The notes beneath the pieces are model-generated. The model had not been told where the DNA came from. It saw nothing but the letters and a program-made list of their open reading frames with translations, and made no database searches. The position numbers were made by a program, and so were the translations under genes. A stretch of DNA of 64,000 nt from Vallitalea pronyensis (GTDB taxonomy: Bacteria; Bacillota; Clostridia; Lachnospirales; Vallitaleaceae): positions 2,375,001 through 2,439,000 of the forward strand of contig NZ_CP058649.1 in the NCBI RefSeq assembly GCF_018141445.1. The letters are read 5' to 3'. The first letter of the stretch is position 1. Each line of letters begins with the position of its first letter. Below are positions 1 to 9,154 of this stretch, one piece after another.

Positions 1-1445
1 TGCGCTCTTGGCCAGATTCCGTATTCTTCTTAGGCTATCAGATGTTTATTAACTTAGCCATTGGTGGTCAAACAGTTGAAGGTGAAGATGCGGTTAATGA
101 TGTGTCCTATCTATGTATAGAAGCATGTCAAGATGTGACACTCTTTACACCATCCATTTCGGTAAAATGGTTTGAAAAAACCGACGATGCCTTTATGCTG
201 AAGGCTCTAGAAGCCGTTATGGTGCATCAAGGAGGACAGCCAGCCTTCTATAATGATAAAGCTTTTATACGGACCTTAGAAAACATGGGCATTGCAAAAG
301 AAGATCTGGTGGACTGGTCACCTGATGGTTGTATTGAAGCATCCATACCGGGAAAATGGGATTTTGCTGCAAAGGGTCCTTGGTTAAATGTTGAGAAAGT
401 ACTTGAAATCACACTGAATAATGGTGTTGACCCACAAACAGGTATCTTGTTTAAGAAAACATCGAAAGATATTGCCACATGTAAAAGTACGGAAGATCTA
501 TTTGACGCTTACAAAGAAATGTTAACCTATTTTATGGATCTTCAAGTTATTACTGAACATATTAATGATGAAATACATGTACTTCATGATATTAATGCGT
601 TTCGAGCTTCGTTAGTTGAAGATTGTATTGGCAGAGGATTAGACCTGATTGAAGGGGGTTCATTATACTCAGCTGATGGAGGACCTACAGCAGGAACAAT
701 CAGTGCAGGGGATGCCCTTGCTGCCATAGAGAGCATTATTTTTGATAAAGAGTTAGTGACAATGGAACAGTTGTTGCATGCTTTGAAAACGAACTTTGAA
801 GATATGCATACCGTACCAACGGGAGAAGAGATCAGAGCCATGTTGATCAATAAGGCACCTAAATTTGGCAACGATGATAATGGGGCAGACCATTGGGTTG
901 TGAAACTTGAGGAGTTTATTGGTTCCTCATATAGGTATAATTATAAAAGCTCAAAGTATGGAAAAGGACCGATACCTTGTTCTTATTCGTATAGTCAAAG
1001 TCCTGTTACAGGTAACATAGCTTTTGGAAAATGCATTGGTGCAACACCCGATGGAAGGAAGAGTGGTGACCCTGTAAATAACGGTATTTCACCTGCTAAT
1101 GGTTCAGAAAAAAATGGTGCAACAGCGGCATGTAACTCCGTCGCCAAGTTACCCAGTATATGGTTTCAAAAAGGTGCTATATTTAACATGCGTCTTACAT
1201 CATCAGCCCTTGCAACTCAAGAGAACAGAAAACGTATTATTGATATGGTCAAAGTACTGTTTCATAACTATGGACAGCAAATACAATTTAATGTTGTCAA
1301 CGGTGACATCTATAAAGAAGCAATGAAACACCCAGAAAAGTATAATGATTTAATGGTGAGAGTATCCGGATACAGTGCTCTTTTTACCACTTTGGTACCA
1401 GAAGTACAGTTAGATGTGATTAACCGTACGGAATTAGAAGTCTAA
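1..1445 (+). CDS. Glycyl radical enzyme, diol dehydratase/lyase type (5' end outside window)
   Basis: The reading frame is open from base 3, so the N-terminal part lies upstream of the window. The C-terminal part carries the glycyl radical loop RVSGYSA, with the radical glycine codon at 1368-1370, and the thiyl cysteine in GCIE, codon at 330-332. A single cysteine followed by Glu places it with the dehydratase/lyase branch (glycerol and propanediol dehydratases, choline and hydroxyproline lyases), not with pyruvate formate-lyase, which has two adjacent cysteines. The next residues are ASIPGK, whereas many dehydratases have a proline after the Glu, so the substrate is uncertain. The activase follows 34 bases downstream. 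With the kinase, ABC transporter and aldolase it probably handles a diol derived from a deoxysugar, for example propane-1,2-diol. The family is strong; the substrate is inferred. Confidence 0.9.
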   Translation, partial: RSWPDSVFFLGYQMFINLAIGGQTVEGEDAVNDVSYLCIEACQDVTLFTPSISVKWFEKTDDAFMLKALEAVMVHQGGQPAFYNDKAFIRTLENMGIAKEDLVDWSPDGCIEASIPGKWDFAAKGPWLNVEKVLEITLNNGVDPQTGILFKKTSKDIATCKSTEDLFDAYKEMLTYFMDLQVITEHINDEIHVLHDINAFRASLVEDCIGRGLDLIEGGSLYSADGGPTAGTISAGDALAAIESIIFDKELVTMEQLLHALKTNFEDMHTVPTGEEIRAMLINKAPKFGNDDNGADHWVVKLEEFIGSSYRYNYKSSKYGKGPIPCSYSYSQSPVTGNIAFGKCIGATPDGRKSGDPVNNGISPANGSEKNGATAACNSVAKLPSIWFQKGAIFNMRLTSSALATQENRKRIIDMVKVLFHNYGQQIQFNVVNGDIYKEAMKHPEKYNDLMVRVSGYSALFTTLVPEVQLDVINRTELEV

Positions 1446-1479
1446 TCATTGCAATAATTGGATTATTGGAGCTGAAGCT

Positions 1480-2385
1480 ATGGAGACAGCACGGGTTTTT
1501 AATATTGAAAGGTTCGCTACAGAAGATGGAAAAGGCATTCGGACAGTGGTTTTTTTAAAAGGTTGCGCATTACGGTGTAAATGGTGTGCCAATCCCGAAT
1601 CACAGGCATTTAAAAAAGAGGTATTGTTTAATCAAAATTTATGTACAGGTTGTGGGAAGTGTTTAGCATGTGAGCAGAAGGCAGTAACATACATGGAAGG
1701 TTATGGTTATATAACGGATGCAGATAAGTGTAACCACTGTAAAAAATGTGTTGATCATTGTCTTCATAATGCAAGAAGTATGGTTGGTAAAGATATGCGT
1801 GTGGAAGAAGTCGTAGAAGAAGTTTTGAAAGACCAAGCCTATTATAACATGTCAGGGGGCGGCGTTACATTCAGTGGCGGTGAACCATTTTACTATAGCA
1901 AGTTTATTAAAGCATGTAGCCTAAGGTTGAAGGAATATGGGATTACTACATTAGTAGAAACTTGTGGTTATGTGGAGAGATACAAGCTAAAAGAAGCTTG
2001 TCCGTATATCGACTATATTTTCTATGATATTAAGCATATCAATGGTGAAAAACATAAAGCATTAACTGGGAAAGATAACCAACTAATTATTCATAATTTG
2101 ATATGGCTATCCAATCATTATAAAGGAACATTATCCGTGAGATACCCTTATATACCTGGCTGTAATGATGAGGAGGAGGCTATAAGGAAGTTTTTGGATT
2201 TTATACAGCTCTTAAGTCATATTGAAGAAGTTATTTTCTTGCCTTATCACAGATTAGGGTTGCCAAAGTATCTTGGATTGGGACGACAATATGAAATGGA
2301 TGATATGAAATCTTTGAAACCAAGTGATCTGAAAGGTTTAACACCTATCTTTAAGGATTATAACATGACCATAAAAATTCAGTGA
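1480..2385 (+). CDS. Glycyl radical enzyme activating enzyme (radical SAM)
   Basis: This 301-residue radical SAM protein installs the glycyl radical on the enzyme encoded just upstream. The SAM-cluster motif is CALRCKWC with Cys29, Cys33 and Cys36. It is followed by a ferredoxin-like insert with two four-cysteine sets (about residues 55-64 and 84-94), the usual arrangement in activases of the dehydratase/lyase branch; pyruvate formate-lyase activase lacks this insert. A GGE motif for SAM binding is present (SGGEPF, about residue 130). The start codon at 1480 follows a GGAG ribosome binding site. It sits between the glycyl radical enzyme and the kinase in one operon and should be co-transcribed with both. 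Confidence 0.93.
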   Translation: METARVFNIERFATEDGKGIRTVVFLKGCALRCKWCANPESQAFKKEVLFNQNLCTGCGKCLACEQKAVTYMEGYGYITDADKCNHCKKCVDHCLHNARSMVGKDMRVEEVVEEVLKDQAYYNMSGGGVTFSGGEPFYYSKFIKACSLRLKEYGITTLVETCGYVERYKLKEACPYIDYIFYDIKHINGEKHKALTGKDNQLIIHNLIWLSNHYKGTLSVRYPYIPGCNDEEEAIRKFLDFIQLLSHIEEVIFLPYHRLGLPKYLGLGRQYEMDDMKSLKPSDLKGLTPIFKDYNMTIKIQ

Positions 2386-2403
2386 CAAAACAAGGAGGCT
2401 TAT

Positions 2404-3879
2404 ATGAAAACAGTTAAAAATATCCTATCACTTGATTGTGGTAATTCTTCATATAGAGTTGTACTTGGTCGATATGACGGTGAGAAGATAACAACAGAAC
2501 TTATTGCTCAAGAACCAAATAATATGATTGAAATAAAAGAATACTATTACTGGGATATGCATAAAATATTCAATTTTTTTATGACAAGTCTCAAAAAAAC
2601 ATTAAAAATAGTAGAGCGGGTTGATTCCATTGGCGTTTGTACATGGGGTGTTGATTTTGCATTATATGATAAGGATGCTAACATGCTTAGCAATCCACTG
2701 AGTTATCGTAACACCATGGGTAAAAAATCTTTAGATAAATTATCAAAAGGAGAAAAAGATGATTTATTTTATGAGACAGGCATCTTGTGTGACAAAATTA
2801 ATTCCCTTTATATGCTGAATGGTATAAAAGAAAACATGCCCCATATTTTTGAAAAGGCAGACAAGTTATTAATGATACCGGATATCCTCAACTACATGCT
2901 AACAGGTGTGATGCTCAATGAACCCAGTGAACTAAGCACAACACAAATGTTAAGTACACAATCTAAAAAAATAAGTCAGAAAGTATGTGATAAGTTTCAT
3001 ATACCTGCAAAGCTATTCAATAGAATAGGTGTTCACGGTGAAGTCATTGGTAACTTACTTCCGAGCCTGAAAAAAGAATTAGCAATTGATTACGATATAC
3101 CCGTTATCTGTGTGCCCTCTCATGATACAGCTGCCGCAGTTGCCGCTATACCTGCCTTAGAAGATAACTTTGCTTTTATCAGCTCAGGCACTTGGTCATT
3201 AATCGGTGCAGAATTAGATGAGCCTGTGATGACAAAAGAAGTTTTAGAAAGTCAATTAACCAATGAACTGGGTGCTTTTAATAAGATCACCATGTTAAAA
3301 AATAGTGCAGGTATGTTCTTAATTCAGAACATAAAAAAAGAGTATGATGACATAACAAATACACACAATTCTTGGGAGAATATTAATCAAATAGCCAATA
3401 GCTATGACGGTGACATCCCACTTATTAATATCAATAACCAACGTTTTTTCAATCCACCTCATATGGGGAAAGAAATATACAATTATTTAGTTGAAACCAA
3501 TCAAACTGTAGAATCATTTAGTTGGGGGATTGTGATCAAGGCTGTATTGGAATCCATGGCTTGCTGTTATGCACAAACCATTAGAAATCTAGAACATGTT
3601 ATTGATAAGCAGTTTAAAAACGTTTACATGGTAGGTGGGGGCTCCCAAAATGATGTGGTCAATGGGTTAACGGCAAAACGGTCAGGTAAAAAAATCATTG
3701 CCTGCAGTAAAGAAAGTACGTCTCTGGGTAATATTATTGTTCAAATAAAACATTTTGAAGAAAATCTATCGTTGAAAAACATGAGAGATATCGTTAAGAA
3801 ATCCATTACGTTGGAAACCTATCAAGACGACGATATGGAAGACGATTCTATGGTGGATAGGTATTCTAATTTAGTATAA
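2404..3879 (+). CDS. FGGY-family carbohydrate kinase, rhamnulokinase-like
   Basis: A 491-residue FGGY sugar kinase. The N-terminal ATPase fold has DCGNSSYRV near residue 10. The substrate region TWGVDFALYD and the block SHDTAAAVAAIP followed by SSGTWSLIG closely follow the rhamnulokinase (RhaB) pattern rather than xylulokinase or glycerol kinase. It probably phosphorylates a ketose (rhamnulose, fuculose or a related sugar) at C1, giving the substrate for the class II aldolase at 7442. An AAGGAGG ribosome binding site precedes the ATG. No sugar isomerase gene lies in the visible part of the operon. The kinase family is secure; the exact sugar is not, so no symbol is given. Confidence 0.85.
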   Translation: MKTVKNILSLDCGNSSYRVVLGRYDGEKITTELIAQEPNNMIEIKEYYYWDMHKIFNFFMTSLKKTLKIVERVDSIGVCTWGVDFALYDKDANMLSNPLSYRNTMGKKSLDKLSKGEKDDLFYETGILCDKINSLYMLNGIKENMPHIFEKADKLLMIPDILNYMLTGVMLNEPSELSTTQMLSTQSKKISQKVCDKFHIPAKLFNRIGVHGEVIGNLLPSLKKELAIDYDIPVICVPSHDTAAAVAAIPALEDNFAFISSGTWSLIGAELDEPVMTKEVLESQLTNELGAFNKITMLKNSAGMFLIQNIKKEYDDITNTHNSWENINQIANSYDGDIPLININNQRFFNPPHMGKEIYNYLVETNQTVESFSWGIVIKAVLESMACCYAQTIRNLEHVIDKQFKNVYMVGGGSQNDVVNGLTAKRSGKKIIACSKESTSLGNIIVQIKHFEENLSLKNMRDIVKKSITLETYQDDDMEDDSMVDRYSNLV

Positions 3880-3894
3880 AAAGGAGGTGTATGT

Positions 3895-5400
3895 ATGCAT
3901 GAATATATACTTGAAATGAAAGGTATCTCAAAAAGTTTTTATGGTGTGCGGGTTTTAAAGGATGTGCAGTTAAATGTAAAACCTGGTGAAGTACATGTTT
4001 TATTGGGAGAAAATGGTGCTGGCAAATCCACTTTAATTAAAATATTGTCAGCAGCTTACAAAAAGGAATGCGGTATGATTAAGTTTAATGGTGAATGTGT
4101 TGAATTTCGATCGCCAAAAGAAGCCATTGATAATGGTATCAGTGTGATTTATCAAGAATTCAACTTAAACCCTTGTGTACCTATTTATGAAAACATATAT
4201 TTGGGAAAAGAATATACAAAGAAAGGATTTATTGATACAAAAGCAGCCATAAAAGAATCCAAAAAGTACATGGACTTAATTGGACTGGATGTGAGCCCAA
4301 CCACATTGGTATCGGAACTAAGTGTAGCCCAAAAACAAATGGTTGAAATTGCAAAAGCCATATCCAGTGATGTTAAAGTTCTCGTTCTAGATGAACCTAC
4401 TGCTGCAATCACGGATAAAGAAACAACTAAACTCTTTGAAATTATTCATGCATTAAAATCAGAAGGCGTAGGTATTATTTACATTTCACACAGAATGAGT
4501 GAGTTGTTTGAAATAGGGGATCGATGCACGGTTATGCGAGATGGTGAATATGTGTCAACAGTTTATCTACATGAAACAGATTGTGATGCATTAACGAAAC
4601 TGATGGTTGGAAGAAAAGTTAGCTTTGAAAAGATTGAGAATCATGCCATTAAACACGATGAGGTTGTTTTGGAAGTGAAAAACTTATGCTACAAAGATGT
4701 GATTAAAAATGTGAATTTGAGCCTTAAGAAAGGTGAGATTTTAGGGATAGCTGGTCTTGTTGGAGCAGGGCGGACTGAATTAGCAAAGTGCATTATCGGT
4801 GCTTATAAAACAAAAATAGGAAGTATTATACTCAAGGGAGAAGCATTAAAAGGAAACAGTATCAAAGAATCCATTGATAAGGGGATGGTGTATCTCAGTG
4901 AAGATAGAAAAGATGAGGGCTTAATCCTGATGCATACTGTTCTGGATAATATGGCGTTACCGAATTTAAAAAGGTTTGGTGGATTTTTATTAAGTAAAGA
5001 CAAAATGAAACAAGTTACACACGCATTTATTGATAAATTGAAAATCAAGACATACAGTCCTTTCATTAAAGTAGAGAATCTGTCAGGTGGTAATCAGCAA
5101 AAAGTAGTCATAGCCAAATGGTTATATTCTGATTCTGATATTTATATATTTGATGAGCCCACAAGAGGAATTGATGTTGGGGCACGTGATGAAATCTATG
5201 AAATCATGCGAACACTTATAGAAAAAGGTGCTTCAATTGTAATGATTTCATCCGATTTAGTAGAAATTTTAAAAATGTGTGATTCTGTGGCAGTTATGCG
5301 CGAAGGAGAAATCACAGCTGTATTACCAAACGATAATAACTTGACACAAGAGGACATTTTAGCTTGTGCTCTATATGGGGGGAATAATCATGAATGCTAA
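3895..5400 (+). CDS. Sugar ABC transporter ATP-binding protein (RbsA-type, two ABC domains)
   Basis: This 501-residue protein has two fused nucleotide-binding domains, as in RbsA, XylG and MglA. Domain 1 has Walker A GENGAGKST (about residue 40), signature LSVAQKQ and Walker B VLVLDEPTA. Domain 2 has the degenerate Walker A GLVGAGRTE and the signature LSGGNQQK, both normal for this family. It energises import of a monosaccharide by the permease and binding lipoprotein encoded next. A strong AAGGAGG site precedes the ATG, and its 3' end overlaps the permease start. The natural substrate is probably the sugar used by the neighbouring kinase and aldolase. Confidence 0.95.
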   Translation: MHEYILEMKGISKSFYGVRVLKDVQLNVKPGEVHVLLGENGAGKSTLIKILSAAYKKECGMIKFNGECVEFRSPKEAIDNGISVIYQEFNLNPCVPIYENIYLGKEYTKKGFIDTKAAIKESKKYMDLIGLDVSPTTLVSELSVAQKQMVEIAKAISSDVKVLVLDEPTAAITDKETTKLFEIIHALKSEGVGIIYISHRMSELFEIGDRCTVMRDGEYVSTVYLHETDCDALTKLMVGRKVSFEKIENHAIKHDEVVLEVKNLCYKDVIKNVNLSLKKGEILGIAGLVGAGRTELAKCIIGAYKTKIGSIILKGEALKGNSIKESIDKGMVYLSEDRKDEGLILMHTVLDNMALPNLKRFGGFLLSKDKMKQVTHAFIDKLKIKTYSPFIKVENLSGGNQQKVVIAKWLYSDSDIYIFDEPTRGIDVGARDEIYEIMRTLIEKGASIVMISSDLVEILKMCDSVAVMREGEITAVLPNDNNLTQEDILACALYGGNNHEC

Positions 5401-6364
5401 TGCAATACAAAAAGATAATAAGAAGAAAATTGATTTCCAATCTCTAACCTTATATATTGGTGCCATTGCTATTTTGATTATATTTACAGTTGTCAGTAAG
5501 CTGGCGGGAAAAAACTTTTTGACATTCGGCAACATTCAAAATGTCATTACTCAATCATCTGTTATCGCCGTCATTGCAATTGGACAATCTGTTGTCATTC
5601 TAACAGGTGGTATTGATTTATCGGTTGGTTCTATTGTAGGTTTTGTTGGTATTCTGGGAGGGTTGCTGATGAAAGCAGGTATGCCCATTGGATTGGTATG
5701 TGTCGTACTTATTATTATGGGTATATTGATTGGCATGTCCAACGGTGCTTTGATTAGTTATGGAAAGATTCCTGCATTTATTGTTACATTAGGTTCCCTT
5801 CAAATCATTAGAGGAGTCACCATGGTTGTGAATTCAGGCAAACCTATATCTGGTTTTCCTGAGGGGCTAAGAGCCATTATGAATACGAAAATTATGGGGA
5901 TGCCCATATCCATTTTGTACGTTTTCATTCTCTACGCCATCATCATGACCATTATGAAGCGTACTCGATTAGGTAGATGGATTTATGCCATTGGTGGCAA
6001 TGCTAAGGCAGCTAAGTTAGCAGGCGTTAAGACAAGAAAAATTGAATTATATGCCTATGCCATGTCCGGTTTATTTGCAGCTGTTGGTGGTATTCTGCTG
6101 TTATCTCGACTTTCTTATGCAGACCCAAATGCCGGTTCAGGATATGAACTGGATGCCATTGCAGCAGTTGTCATCGGTGGCATTGCTATGTCGGGTGGTA
6201 AAGGTAACATAGGCAATACACTTGTTGGGGCGTTAATACTAGGTATGTTGAAATGTGGGCTTCAAATCTTAAATGTTCCTGTATATTTTCAAACCATCAT
6301 TATTGGCTTAGCGATTATTACAGCAGTCTTCTTTGATAAGGCAAAGGAGAGGAAAGCTGAATAA
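5390..6364 (+). CDS. Sugar ABC transporter permease (RbsC-type)
   Basis: A hydrophobic protein of 324 residues with about eight to ten membrane segments and the family signature GGIDLSVGS in the first third, typical of the RbsC/XylH/AraH permeases. I chose the ATG at 5390, which follows GGGGGG at 5377-5382 and overlaps the last codons of the ATPase gene, over an upstream ATG at 5366 in the same frame that has no such site. The overlap suggests translational coupling with the ATPase. A conserved cytoplasmic EAA-like loop is visible around GGNAKAAKLAGVKT. It forms the membrane channel of the sugar importer. Confidence 0.94.
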   Translation: MNANAIQKDNKKKIDFQSLTLYIGAIAILIIFTVVSKLAGKNFLTFGNIQNVITQSSVIAVIAIGQSVVILTGGIDLSVGSIVGFVGILGGLLMKAGMPIGLVCVVLIIMGILIGMSNGALISYGKIPAFIVTLGSLQIIRGVTMVVNSGKPISGFPEGLRAIMNTKIMGMPISILYVFILYAIIMTIMKRTRLGRWIYAIGGNAKAAKLAGVKTRKIELYAYAMSGLFAAVGGILLLSRLSYADPNAGSGYELDAIAAVVIGGIAMSGGKGNIGNTLVGALILGMLKCGLQILNVPVYFQTIIIGLAIITAVFFDKAKERKAE

Positions 6365-6401
6365 TGATAAATGCTCTAAATAAATTTAAGGAGGATGTGT
6401 T

Positions 6402-7409
6402 ATGAGAAAAAAATTATCAATCGTCATTGTATGCATGCTTTTATTATCATGGGTATTGGCAGGGTGTGACTCTACTTCTACTAAGGAATCAAAGCCATCA
6501 ACGCAAGACGGGGATAAAGAGAAAGAGGCAATCACCATAGGATTTGTTCCTATGACATTAAACAATGAGTATTTCATTACCATGGTGAATGGTGCTAAAC
6601 AAAAAGCAGAAGAATTAGGTATTCAATTAGATGTACAAGCAGCGGACCAACATGCTAGCGCTGCGGCACAATTAACCATTGTAGAAAATATGATTACATC
6701 AGGTGTTGACGGCATATGTATTGTACCCAGTTCATCAGAAGGATTGTCCACTGCTTTAAAGAAATGTAAAGAAGCAGGGATTCCTGTGATTAATTTAGAT
6801 ACAAAGATAAGTCAAAGTATTTTGGATGAAGCTGGACTTGAAGTGGCTTTTTATGGAACGGATAACTACGCAGGTGCAAAATCTGCAGGCGAGTTTGTGG
6901 TAGCTAACATAGCAAAAGGGGTAGAAACAGCTATACTAACAGGTATCGAGGGGCAGCAAAATGCAGCAGACAGACGTAATGGTTTCTTTGATGCAGCAGG
7001 TTCACATGTCAAAGTTGTTGCAGAACAATCAGCAAATTGGGAAGTAGATCAAGGGTATACAGCCACGCAAAACATTCTAAGTGCTAACCCTAATATTGGC
7101 TTAATCTTTGCTTCTAATGATGGTATGGCTATTGGTGCTTTACGTGCAGTAGAAGAAGCAGGTAAGCAGGACGCTATTAACATTATAGGGTTTGATGCCA
7201 TTAGTGAAGCCTTAAATATGGTGGAAGCAGGAGATATGTACGGAACAGTCGCTCAATATCCAGCTGAAATGGGTATTTTAGGTGTTGATAATATGGTGAA
7301 AATGATTAAAGGTCAAGAGTCAGAATCCTATATTGACACAGGAGCAAAATTAATTACATCAGAAAATGTCGAAGAACACAAGAAGTATTGTGAGCAATTT
7401 GCAGATTAA
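6402..7409 (+). CDS. Sugar ABC transporter substrate-binding lipoprotein (RbsB-type)
   Basis: A 335-residue periplasmic-binding-protein-like (type 1) lipoprotein. Residues 1-22 form a lipoprotein signal ending in the lipobox LAGC, so the mature protein is anchored by a diacylglyceryl cysteine outside the membrane. The mature part starts with a charged Ser/Thr/Lys linker and then ITIGFVPMTLNNEYF, a typical first strand of the RbsB family. The later SNDGMAIGA and IIGFDA segments are also characteristic. It captures the sugar for the ATPase and permease encoded directly upstream. The ribosome binding site is AAGGAGG. Confidence 0.94.
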   Translation: MRKKLSIVIVCMLLLSWVLAGCDSTSTKESKPSTQDGDKEKEAITIGFVPMTLNNEYFITMVNGAKQKAEELGIQLDVQAADQHASAAAQLTIVENMITSGVDGICIVPSSSEGLSTALKKCKEAGIPVINLDTKISQSILDEAGLEVAFYGTDNYAGAKSAGEFVVANIAKGVETAILTGIEGQQNAADRRNGFFDAAGSHVKVVAEQSANWEVDQGYTATQNILSANPNIGLIFASNDGMAIGALRAVEEAGKQDAINIIGFDAISEALNMVEAGDMYGTVAQYPAEMGILGVDNMVKMIKGQESESYIDTGAKLITSENVEEHKKYCEQFAD

Positions 7410-7441
7410 ACAGTTAATCATAAGAGTAAAGGATGAAAAAA

Positions 7442-8089
7442 ATGGATTTTAAAAAACTCATAATAGAATCAGGTAAACAATTAATTGACTCAGGGTTTAC
7501 CATTGAAACCTGGGGAAACATCAGTGTGAAAGATGATGAAACAGGTCTAATTTATTTAACACCTAGTGGTATGGACTATTGCAATTGCGTCTCAGAAGAT
7601 GTGGTTGTGTGTAATCTTGATGGCACCATTGTTGAAGGAAATAGAAAACCAACAATTGAGACAGAATTACATCTTAGTGTTTACAGGAGTAGACCAGAAG
7701 TTAAGGCGGTGGTACATACACACCCTGTATATTCTACGGTATTTTCTTGCATGGGAGAAGATATCCCTTTATTAATTGATGAAGCAGCTCAAGCTTTAGG
7801 CGCAACAGTAAAAACGGCCAATTATGCTCTGCCAGGTACCAAAGAACTTGCGGAAGCATGTGTACATGCGTTAGGAAAAGACGCGAATGCTTGTTTACTT
7901 CAATCGCATGGTGCAGTATGTGTTGGTGAAACCATGGATGCTGCATTTAAGGTTGCCAATGTTTTAGAAGTAACAGCTGAAATCTATTATTTAATTCGAT
8001 CCATAGGCAAACCTTATATTCCTTTGTCTGATAAAAATATTGAAGCTATGAAACTTTTTGTAAAGCATAAATACGGCCAGGATAAATAG
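7442..8089 (+). CDS. Class II (zinc) sugar-phosphate aldolase, FucA/RhaD-type
   Basis: A 215-residue class II aldolase/adducin-fold enzyme, the size of L-fuculose-1-phosphate aldolase. Zinc ligands are visible as HTHP (about residue 93) and a later SHGAVCVG histidine, and TPSGMDY is the usual phosphate-binding loop. It should cleave a ketose 1-phosphate into dihydroxyacetone phosphate and an aldehyde (lactaldehyde if the sugar is fucose or rhamnose). The ATG at 7433 in the same frame directly abuts the AAAGG ribosome binding site, so the ATG at 7442, nine bases downstream of that site, is the more likely start. It is the last gene of the sugar operon. Confidence 0.9.
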   Translation: MDFKKLIIESGKQLIDSGFTIETWGNISVKDDETGLIYLTPSGMDYCNCVSEDVVVCNLDGTIVEGNRKPTIETELHLSVYRSRPEVKAVVHTHPVYSTVFSCMGEDIPLLIDEAAQALGATVKTANYALPGTKELAEACVHALGKDANACLLQSHGAVCVGETMDAAFKVANVLEVTAEIYYLIRSIGKPYIPLSDKNIEAMKLFVKHKYGQDK

Positions 8090-8154
8090 GACCAAACTAC
8101 GTTAAATCTTTGTAAAAAGCTGGTAAACATTCCATAAAACATCTGTATAGCATA

Positions 8155-8184
8155 TTGATTTAATTGGTTTGTACGTTGTATAAT
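8155..8184 (+). promoter_or_regulatory. Candidate sigma-A promoter for the membrane-anchored protein gene
   Basis: TTGATT and a perfect TATAAT are separated by 18 bases, about 55 bases upstream of the ATG at 8240. The match is good by eye but has no experimental support. Confidence 0.5.
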
Positions 8185-8239
8185 ATAAGCATGTAGTCCG
8201 TCATAATATTTGCTACCACTTAAGAGTGGAGGTTTTTTG

Positions 8240-8680
8240 ATGAAGAAAGAAAAAGGATTAATGCCCATGGTTTTATCACTGGGTGTCGCTACAGCATTGT
8301 TTATACATTATATGAGCCATGATAATCAGGTCGTACAGAGTGCCGATGAATCTATGGAATATCAACAGCAGACACGGTTTTCCGTTGAAAAGCTTCCAGA
8401 TAAATCGAATAGAAAAGCATCCGATTTAGAAGAAGATATCCCCTTTATTCATGGTAAGATTGGAAAGTTAGAAAAATTAGATCATAGAAATCTTAATCTT
8501 ATGGTTCGTAATCAAAGAGAAGCACTTCAGATTAGGGTAACACCCAATACCTACATTGGTAACATGACAAAAACCCCTAAAAAAACGTTGGAGTTTTTGG
8601 AAGTAGGTATGGTAGGTCATATTCATTATTTTTCAGAAGGCGGCATTCATACAGCAACAACGATAAACATCAATCATTAG
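8240..8680 (+). CDS. Membrane-anchored hypothetical protein
   Basis: A 146-residue protein I do not recognise. The ATG at 8240 follows GGAGG at 8229-8233; an in-frame upstream start exists but lacks this site. Residues 1-25 are a short positively charged start and one hydrophobic segment (MVLSLGVATALFIHYM), a signal anchor without an obvious cleavage site. A polar linker follows, then about 75 residues with a regular beta-strand pattern beginning IHGKIGKLEKLD. This resembles the small OB-like domains of DUF5666-type extracytoplasmic proteins, but the similarity is only impressionistic. It is a single gene between a promoter and a terminator. Confidence 0.7.
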   Translation: MKKEKGLMPMVLSLGVATALFIHYMSHDNQVVQSADESMEYQQQTRFSVEKLPDKSNRKASDLEEDIPFIHGKIGKLEKLDHRNLNLMVRNQREALQIRVTPNTYIGNMTKTPKKTLEFLEVGMVGHIHYFSEGGIHTATTININH

Positions 8681-8683
8681 ATA

Positions 8684-8743
8684 AAAAAAGGACTGAGGTA
8701 AGTGAAGTTTGGTAGTGACTTTAACTTACATGACAGTCCTTTT
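8684..8743. terminator. Bidirectional rho-independent terminator
   Basis: AAAAAAAGGACTG and CAGTCCTTTT form the outer stem, with an inner GTAAGT/ACTTAC pairing. There is an A-run on one side and a T-run on the other. It lies between the convergent genes ending at 8680 (+) and 8780 (-) and can serve both. Confidence 0.8.
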
Positions 8744-8779
8744 ATGTTAGTTGAATTCTATAGCATACAACCATACTGT

Positions 8780-9067
8780 TTATCGTATGGATTCAATACT
8801 TCTAATGGAATTGTTTAAGGCTTGAATGCTACTGGAATGACATCTTACAACAGGAATATTTTTACGTTTGGCCTCTTTGTTGGCTATGTTAACCATCTTA
8901 TGTGACACAGTACTTGTAAAAATCAAGAGAGCATCAGGGTTACCAATACTTTTGCTTAGTCCTGCTGTCATTTGTGTAAATACTTTTAATTTATGACCAG
9001 CCTTTTTACAGACTGTTTTATACTCACGGTGCATGCGATCATGTCCACCAATTAATACGATACTCAT
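8780..9067 (-). CDS. DUF2325 family protein
   Basis: A 95-residue protein with the DUF2325 layout: an N-terminal strand and GGHDRMH motif, a middle segment with LLIFTSTVSHKMV, and a C-terminal IPVVRCHSSS strand, together like a small Rossmann-type fold. The function of the family is unknown to me. An AGGAGG site lies directly upstream of the ATG. A Fur-like box lies 53-71 bases upstream of the start, which suggests expression under iron limitation. In other clostridia such genes often lie near ferrous iron transport genes; none is visible here. Confidence 0.82.
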   Translation of the reverse strand: MSIVLIGGHDRMHREYKTVCKKAGHKLKVFTQMTAGLSKSIGNPDALLIFTSTVSHKMVNIANKEAKRKNIPVVRCHSSSIQALNNSIRSIESIR

Positions 9068-9119
9068 AGCAAAACCTCCTAAGTTGATGCATGTTATTTG
9101 AAACTATTATATATTAAAT

Positions 9120-9138
9120 GATAATGATTGTCAATATC
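9120..9138. promoter_or_regulatory. Fur-like operator (iron box)
   Basis: The 19 bases starting GATAATGATTG match the consensus Fur box GATAATGATAATCATTATC at 16 of 19 positions. The site lies between the divergent DUF2325 gene (ATG at 9067, minus strand) and the fructose-bisphosphate aldolase promoter at 9155. Position and spacing fit repression of the DUF2325 gene; an effect on the aldolase gene is also possible. The match is direct; the regulator is inferred, as no fur gene is in the window. Confidence 0.6.
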
Positions 9139-9154
9139 AAATCACTATTAAGCA

